Part shown: positions 59,001 to 64,000 of the stretch, piece by piece
Position numbering within the stretch: the first letter of the stretch is position 1
Layout of the letters: each line of letters begins with the position of its first letter
Assembly: GCF_000002235.5 (NCBI RefSeq)
Contig: NW_022145606.1
Span: 19,447,980 to 19,511,979, forward strand
DNA length: 64,000 bases
From: Strongylocentrotus purpuratus
Lineage: Eukaryota > Echinodermata > Echinoidea > Camarodonta > Strongylocentrotidae
Direction: 5' to 3'
Position numbers and translations under genes: made by a program
Notes under the pieces: model-generated
Databases searched by the model: none
The model's input: the letters and a program-made list of their open reading frames with translations, nothing else
What the model was told of the DNA's origin: nothing

Positions 59001-60434
59001 ATTGAAACAAAAAGATTACAAAATACAACGGTCCAAGGGTCTTTTCACTGTATAGAGGAAAAAACGAGGGAAAGTCAATAAAAGCATGAAGCCTATGTAA
59101 AACATAGCAGTCGTTTATTTATCATGAAATATAATAACTGTTTTACTTTTTAATGTAAAGGAGTAAGGGAGGGAGCTCACATTTCTTAATACCGGATAAT
59201 ATTCTGATATAAGATCAGGCTACAGTCCTTATTGCTTTAATGATTACAGCAAAAAACAAGAGATCAACTAATTGCTGTTTATACTTTAATTCGTACAATC
59301 TCTCTTTAAATCTCGTTTTTCTTAAATCTTTCTATCTTAACGATAGGTTATGACTATAAAGTTAGAGGGATCTACTATAACTTCCGACGTGACGAGTGGA
59401 CTATGGTCCTGCCTGAGATCATTTTCGATGGTACATACTCTCACCATTTCAGACTCCTCTCTCAGTTTCCCTCCATCTCCTCCCGAGCTTGAGTCCGTCA
59501 CAAAGCTGTCAGCTAAGAGAGTGACGTCACAGAGCTATGAAGGTCTGCTCCTATCCCTCCCTGGCTTGAGAGATATCGATATCACTATAGATGATGCAGA
59601 GAGAGACACACCTCAGATCACGGCTGCTCTTCGTCGGACCGGAGGACAGCAGCTCGCCCACATCGACATTACAGCACCATCATCACTCCCATCAGAGAAG
59701 AATATTGTTGTTTTGAGAGAGACGGTGAGAGGACTAGGTATTCTAATCAGAGAACAAACCAAGAACCTGCAGCGGCTTTGTCTGTCCGGGATGAAGTGCT
59801 TGGACGAAGAAGACGTGGTTGAATTTGTCGAGTCGTCAACATATTTGAAAGCATTGGATAGTCTGCATTTACAGTGAGTTCGAGTATATGTTCATACATT
59901 TATCAATGAAATTAAAGTCGACACAATTACACAGAAAGTCTAACTTTAAACTAGAAAAAGGCGAATATTAGGTTTGTTTGTATGTGCTTTTGTTTAATCA
60001 TAGTGTATTGAGTATGTTGATATCTTTGAACCAATTACGAAGTACTATCAATTAAAGATCAATAAAAAAAATTACCATACACAGACTGCTTGAAATTACA
60101 AATAAATTTGAATTTGGTAAGTTGAAAAGAGGGGGCATGCACATACATCAACAAGTCCCTGCGATAATTTCCCATGGGAATCCTCTATACTCCGCCCCAG
60201 CCAGCTCAAGGGCTTCTCGCGAGAGTTGGGGTGTTGTCGGGTTCTTGGGGTATCACTATCATCTTTTTCTCATATCTTTACTAGTCTTATTTGCAACCCA
60301 TAATGACAATGTTAGCATATACACTTTATCTTGTAGGCAGTTATTTTCTTTCAATTCGCAATTCCCACGGTACTTTTCACAACGCCTGTCATAATTTGTC
60401 ATGATATTTTGTTTAATGTCTTGTTTAACGTATA

Positions 60435-60474
<40 letters not shown>

Positions 60475-60967
60475 ACAGATTATGATCTTTGAGACATTGT
60501 TATGGTTCTTTGTTTATGAACACTCAACTGAACTGCAATCAATTCCATACACCGGAATGAACAGTAAAGGTTTAAAGTAGGAAGTAATAGTAGGTAAAAA
60601 CAAAGTTTTACTTTCTTGAATCCGTTCCCACACATATCATATCTGTAATATCCATGTGACAAGCCTATATACATACGTTTGTACAACGATTGCCGTCAAT
60701 ATATGGTATCCTTGATTAAAAAACTAAATTTGGTTTCCTATAACTTGATCCTCATATATATATATTCAGCCCACTAGGACATTCTGCATTTTTGAATCAT
60801 ACGGCACTCACAGGCCGTGTACAACATCAATGTTATGTCATGAATATCACATAACAATTCCCATAGTTTTTGTGTTATTTTTTTTTTCGCTTCCAACTTT
60901 CTTTCTCAAATACAATAGGTCCCTTGATGGTGGATGTTTCAAATACGATCGAAAATCAGGTTCAAAG
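52774..60967 (+). CDS. NOD-like receptor gene, Death-NACHT-LRR type (partial)
   Basis: Five exons with consensus splice sites and consistent phase: 52,774-53,088 (coding from 52,818), 53,925-54,044, 55,396-56,999, 59,347-59,873 and 60,919-60,967. The coding parts (271, 120, 1,604, 527 and 49 nt) sum to 857 codons with no stop. Domains in order: Death domain, short polar linker, NACHT ATPase with winged-helix region, then LRR-like sequence. NLRs are cytosolic sensors that oligomerise through NACHT on detecting microbial or danger signals and recruit partners through the Death domain. Echinoderms, sea urchins above all, carry large NLR families of this layout. The terminal exon is not visible; a gypsy element begins 0.8 kb downstream. 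An ATG at 52,808, out of frame, precedes the chosen start and could dampen translation. Confidence 0.85.
53504..53700 (-). pseudogene. Unrecognised coding-like fragment in NLR intron
   Basis: Minus strand, about 65 sense codons ending at a stop at 53,504-53,506, opened by an in-frame stop instead of ATG: KSKLEFKEDRVFNFDYEFC, then SPYFIVALPANNITQGQFGC, then VYCRQNLKLKGVPKFDECLH. The amino-acid mix looks like genuine protein. It is followed on the same strand by about 300 bp with an A-rich end and ATGAAATGAAATG near 53,210. It may be the 3' end of a retroposed transcript or of a LINE. I do not recognise the family. Confidence 0.4.
53925..54044 (+). CDS. NLR exon: linker
   Basis: Acceptor TTTGTTCAG ends at 53,924 and donor GAAG|GTAACA follows 54,044, phase 1 to phase 1. 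Forty codons, polar and serine-rich (GMVAGEGAVHDTRNQFINQS, then DRSDSVHTDSE), no domain. A flexible tether between Death and NACHT parts is likely. The phase match with both neighbours is the main support. Confidence 0.7.
55396..56999 (+). CDS. NLR exon: NACHT domain
   Basis: Acceptor GTATCGTTTCAG ends at 55,395; donor CAG|GTATGC after 56,999 (phase 0 onward). An uninterrupted 534-codon exon. Walker A is RILISAPAGGGKTTAVAKM (about 55,656-55,712), Walker B IILDGLDEY (about 55,909-55,935), sensor-1 RVLVTTRPH (about 56,011-56,037). Then IEGFSQESSREYIDKFF and PLFCLMVCHLW, the NACHT helical region, LIKIIRKLGKIALAGLIDD, and EFYHKLVQEHSAGKYLA, the conserved FxHxxxQEhxAA-like box of NLRs. The NTP-binding residues are all present, so this exon looks functional. 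Confidence 0.92.
57388..58400 (+). repeat. Direct repeat pair of about 160 bp in NLR intron
   Basis: Copies at 57,388-57,553 and 58,248-58,400 share GTGATTTC, TTTTCA(T/C)GAAAA, AGCAGAAGC(T/A)TGGA, AATTTGTATAAT and GTAAAGATTTTAC, with roughly 20-25% difference by eye. Probably two members of one dispersed family. Confidence 0.7.
58625..58875. other. GC- and CpG-rich island inside the NLR intron
   Basis: About 250 bp of strongly GC-rich sequence with many CG dinucleotides (GTCGATCGCGGGGTCGACG, GGCGGAGGCGGGCGCGGTC) in an otherwise AT-rich intron. Several overlapping frames are open only because of base composition, and none has a recognisable domain. Unmethylated insert, alternative promoter or foreign sequence are all possible. 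Confidence 0.45.
59347..59873 (+). CDS. NLR exon: LRR-like region
   Basis: Acceptor TTAACGATAG ends at 59,346; donor TTTACA|GTGAGT after 59,873, phase 0 in and phase 2 out. The 175 codons read VMTIKLEGSTITSDVTSGLW, then MVHTLTISDSSLSFPPSPPE, LLLSLPGLRDIDITIDDAE, LQRLCLSGMKCLDEEDVVEF and YLKALDSLHLQ. Spacing of LxxLxLxx repeats suggests the start of a leucine-rich-repeat sensor, though only a few repeats are regular. The start at 59,350 (ATG) is not needed: the frame enters from the NACHT exon. Confidence 0.8.
59874..60918. other. NLR intron 4
   Basis: About 1 kb, AT-rich, with a TA run of about 33 bp at 60,438-60,470. No recognised exon or repeat family. Confidence 0.55.
60919..60967 (+). 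CDS. NLR small exon (49 nt)
   Basis: Acceptor CAAATACAATAG ends at 60,918, and donor TCAAAG|GTAAGC follows 60,967. Entering with two leftover bases it reads SLDGGCFKYDRKSGSK (with a junction Gln) and leaves at phase 0. Phase and splice sites fit, but it is short, so the call is tentative. Confidence 0.5.
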
Positions 60968-61763
60968 GTAAGCAGATATTTTGAACTAATAATTATTATT
61001 AGTTTTAGATATATAGTTTAAATATACGACTAAACATATTTAGTAAAGCAATCTATTATTTCCGCCTGACGGGAAAACGCAAATAAACTTTTGGTTCACG
61101 TAATATAATCAGAAATAGCTCTTACGGGTACAAAGGTATGGTTGGGCCGCAGCTTGTCACGTGATATCCATGCCGTGGATTGTAATTGCCATATTTTTCT
61201 TCCGGTCAGTTGTCGACGGTTAGATGGAACTGTTTGAACATTATTATAATGGTCAAATTAGCATATTTTTGCGTCATACTATATTCAAACAACCCTACGC
61301 ATACCCATTGTTTGCATTGTCATAGCAGCGCCCATTTGACAGTAAGACTGGACGGCTCTAGAGAAAAAAAACAAGGCATGAGCATTACCATTAATTTCTG
61401 TTAACGAAGTGCAATCAAGTCTATATTATATAACATATACTATATGGATTAAAAGAATTACTTGTTTATCACAAGTGAGTTATATTTTCCCTCGTTATCA
61501 TTTCCACCATATCGAAGCGCGCCCTACAAGTCAATAAATGCATAATGTAATCGAGGCAGCGATCCCCGGGGGGGGGGGGGGACGGGGGACACTGTTTAGA
61601 TCAGTGAACAAGCCGAGATGCGCCCGTTAGAATGTATAGTTCCTACTGGTGTAGGTATTTATTCAATCTGTAAAGATAATGCACAAAAATAACACATTTT
61701 GAGTTATCTTGTTCATACTCTGAGTCTGACATGTTCTTAATAAATGGTTTAAAAAATACACTT
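60968..61763. other. Region between NLR and LTR element
   Basis: No recognisable exon. G run at 61,568-61,580. Further NLR exons may lie beyond the window or have been displaced by the downstream element. Confidence 0.5.
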
Positions 61764-62435
61764 TGTAGTGACTTGAACTTTACAAAGGTCGCAAATGTTT
61801 ATTAACATTGTAAATAGCCAGCATTTTAAACATTCCTTTTGTTAGTACTTTCCGTTCAGCCAGCTTCAATAACAATAACAATTTACAGCTGCACATTCTA
61901 CACATTCTCTGAGTTAATTTCATCCATGGAACCACCCAGCAACAAGAGTGTTATTTTAGTTACTCCAATCGGACCGCACCTTATTGTTTTAATAAGCCAA
62001 TCATCACACTTTTAGCGCACTTGGAAAAGTCTCCACACACGGATTTTACTCACTTCTCCTGTCTTCAGTTTCATCGATCGGACGTGTTTTATAGGAAGTT
62101 TCGGATTTTACAACAAGCGTTTTCTCATTGGTTTTCACGCTAATAGCGAGTTTCATCATCATCATTGTATTTGAGGACTGAATCGCAAATTAGATTTGTC
62201 TTCTATTTAATTTCGGGAAGTGTGAACTGTAAGGTTGTGTGCCTTCATCATATTCGCGTTTCGCTAGCTAGCTAGTCGCGCTCCACGTGCTGATTCATCA
62301 TTTCGCTATATCGCACTATTCTTCCTCTTCATGATTCGCCTTCCAGTTTCTTTCTACACTCGAGATATCAACTCTGAAGATTATTATTAACGGTAAGAAT
62401 ATTCATTTAGTTTCTCCACAACATTTATTCCTACA
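61764..62435 (+). repeat. Left LTR of the gypsy element
   Basis: A 672-bp repeat running from TGTAGTGAC to TTCCTACA, with the short inverted termini TGTAG/CTACA. It is followed one base later by the primer-binding site. The partner LTR lies outside the window. Confidence 0.78.
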
Positions 62436-62488
62436 TTGGTGACCACGGATTTTTTGTTCTTCTACGAGTGATATGTTCTTTTGTGTAC

Positions 62489-63473
62489 ATGATGACGACG
62501 ACATCACCGTCAACGGAAATGCCCGACTCCGACTCCGCCGCGGCCGCGAAGGCACCGGGCAGTACCGGGCCAGCTGTAACTGCTTTTGGACTCAAGTTAC
62601 CGCCGTACTGGCCGGGCGACCCGGCACTCTGGTTCGCCCAGGTTGAGGCGCAGTTTTTGACGCGGGCTATTACGCGACAAGAGACAAAATTTGCACATGT
62701 CATTAGCTCATTACAGCCTGAAGTAGCACAGGAGGTCAGGGACTTAATCATTCCCCCCCCCCCCTGCTAATGATCGCTATGACAAACTGAAATCTGAACT
62801 CGTCAAACGAACCGGCGTTTCCGAACAGAAGCGAATTCACCAGCTTCTCAATGCGGAAGAGTTAGGTGACCGCAAGCCTACTCCACTTCTTCGTCGCATG
62901 CGACAACTACTAGGAGAATCTACATTAGAGGAAGGGATTTTGAAGCAACTTTTTCTACAACACCTACCGAATAATGTCAGAATTATTCTTGCTTCGTCAT
63001 CCGACTCAGTCTCCATCGAACAATTGGCGGAGTTGGCGGATAGAATCTTGGAGATTTCTTCCCCATTTTCTGTGTCTGCTGTAGAATGCACGCCTGCTAG
63101 TATTACTGGGACTCGTGGGAGTGCTGTTTCCTCATCACCTCCACAAGTTTCTGCGGAGGTTCAACAGCTTTCCAGGCAGGTCACACAGCTCACAGCACAG
63201 GTGCAAGCTCTGACTTCTTCCCTCCAGGAGGATCGTCGTAGTGGAAGTCAGCATCGAGGTGCATCTCATCCACCTCGACGTCCTTCCAGATCTAAGAGTC
63301 CACGGAGACAACAGCATCATCAAGGAAGTGAGTGCTGGTATCACTGGACTTATGGTGACAGAGCTCGCAAGTGTGTGAGCCCGTGCTCGTCCAGCCGCCG
63401 ACATTCGACATCGCATTCGACACCTTCAACCTCGCAGTCATACCCACAGGGAAACGACCTAGCCAAGGAATAG
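62489..63473 (+). pseudogene. Gypsy gag region
   Basis: Recognised by [20 protein letters not shown], typical of the Gag of CsRn1/Mag-like gypsy elements, then the [14 protein letters not shown] and KRIHQLLNAEELGDRKP stretches (Gag capsid-like) and a Cys-rich zinc-knuckle remnant near 63,340. The following protease-like region ends in a RT start motif, GADFLTNFGLLVDVKHRRL (about 63,740). Broken copy. Confidence 0.8.
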
Positions 63474-64000
63474 CGGCGACAAGTTCCCTTGGCGACAAAC
63501 CTCATAGTCGTCTTTTCTTCATTTTTGATAAGAACTCAGGCAAGCGTTTCCTGGTTGACACAGTCACTGTTGGAGAAATCTCAATTTTCATCGGTCTGAT
63601 CGTCGAAGATCCAACTTCAAGCAGTCAATCATTCGCCGATCAACACTTTCGGTGAGCGATCTTTTACTTTGGATCTTGGATTGCGACGAGTGTTTCGCTG
63701 GATTTTTATTGTCACAGATTTGAAGACGCCTATATTAGGAGCGGATTTTCTTACTAACTTTGGTTTACTCGTCGACGTGAAACATCGCAGGTTGATCGAC
63801 ACTAAAACCAATCTTAGTGTGTGTGGATTCGGCTCCTACACTGGGACTATCAGCCCCATGTATGTGAGAGGGGTTTCTGATGACCGCTTTCACGTTCTCC
63901 TCCGCAGCTACCAGGACATTACTCGCCCGGTATACAAGCCCGACGATGTGAAGCACGGGACTACTCATCATATCCAAACAAGAGGTCCCCGGTTGCAGCT

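Larger units (their letters stand above)
57000..59346. other. NLR intron 3 with repeats and a GC-rich island
   Basis: 2.35-kb intron. It contains a G run at 57,250, a pair of direct repeats about 860 bp apart (57,388-57,553 and 58,248-58,400), and a GC-rich stretch at 58,625-58,875. No exon or extra domain was recognised in it. Confidence 0.6.
61764..64000 (+). mobile_element. Ty3/gypsy LTR element, CsRn1-like, 5' part
   Basis: Left LTR at 61,764-62,435 (TGTAG...CTACA ends), a primer-binding site from 62,437 (TGGTGACCACG) close to the 3' end of tRNA-Trp, then gag, protease and the start of reverse transcriptase up to the window edge. The tRNA-Trp type of priming and the gag style fit CsRn1-like gypsy elements. 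It runs off the window, so the right LTR and the age cannot be judged. Several breaks are visible and I treat the copy as a fossil. Confidence 0.85.

Overview
The window is repeat-rich metazoan nuclear DNA, most probably from an echinoderm and perhaps a sea urchin. Three observations point that way. A short piece of histone H2B at 32,925 has an N-terminus of the echinoid type. A spliced gene at 52.8-61.0 kb has the Death-NACHT-repeat layout of the large echinoderm NOD-like receptor (NLR) families. The transposon mix is an I/Nimb-type LINE with RNase H, CR1-like and RTE LINEs, a Crypton, hAT, Harbinger and mariner/pogo MITEs, and a Ty3/gypsy element. Species was not determined. Genes are read by eye from frames, motifs and splice-site phase.

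Layout. 1-3.1 kb: no recognisable gene. 3.1-5.0 kb: CR1-like LINE with an internal deletion. 5.0-23.5 kb: a tract of one composite repeat family (decayed 25-30 bp minisatellite, linking segments, and modules carrying CT/GA microsatellites), split by a 7,874-bp inverted-repeat element at 11,003-18,876. That element ends in 46-bp inverted repeats and carries long arrays of the dyad TTCACACTGTGAA. Inside it lie a G-run-ended repeat, a hAT MITE with a perfect 8-bp target duplication, exon-like remnants of a BEN-type domain, a LINE scrap and a pogo-like MITE. 25.7-31.2 kb: a second copy of the composite tract, on the same strand. 31.3-37.3 kb: a near-full-length I/Nimb-type LINE on the minus strand, broken by about 140 bp of histone H2B leader and N-terminal coding sequence. 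37.3-41.1 kb: a hairpin MITE, then a Crypton relic split by another minisatellite array. 41.1-43.0 kb: a further composite copy ending in four tandem 128-bp units. 43.4-45.6 kb: a 2.2-kb hAT element with a perfect 8-bp target duplication and an internal satellite. 45.9-50.5 kb: more composite repeat, then LINE fragments including an RTE relic. 52.8-61.0 kb: the NLR gene. 61.8 kb to the end: the 5' part of a Ty3/gypsy LTR element.

The only likely active host gene is the NLR. Its five recognised exons join in compatible phases to 857 codons: Death domain, short linker, NACHT ATPase, LRR-like region, small exon. The last exons are not in view. Everything else is mobile or repetitive DNA. The repeated copies act as natural empty-site controls: comparing them shows which insertions came later and gives clean boundaries for several elements.
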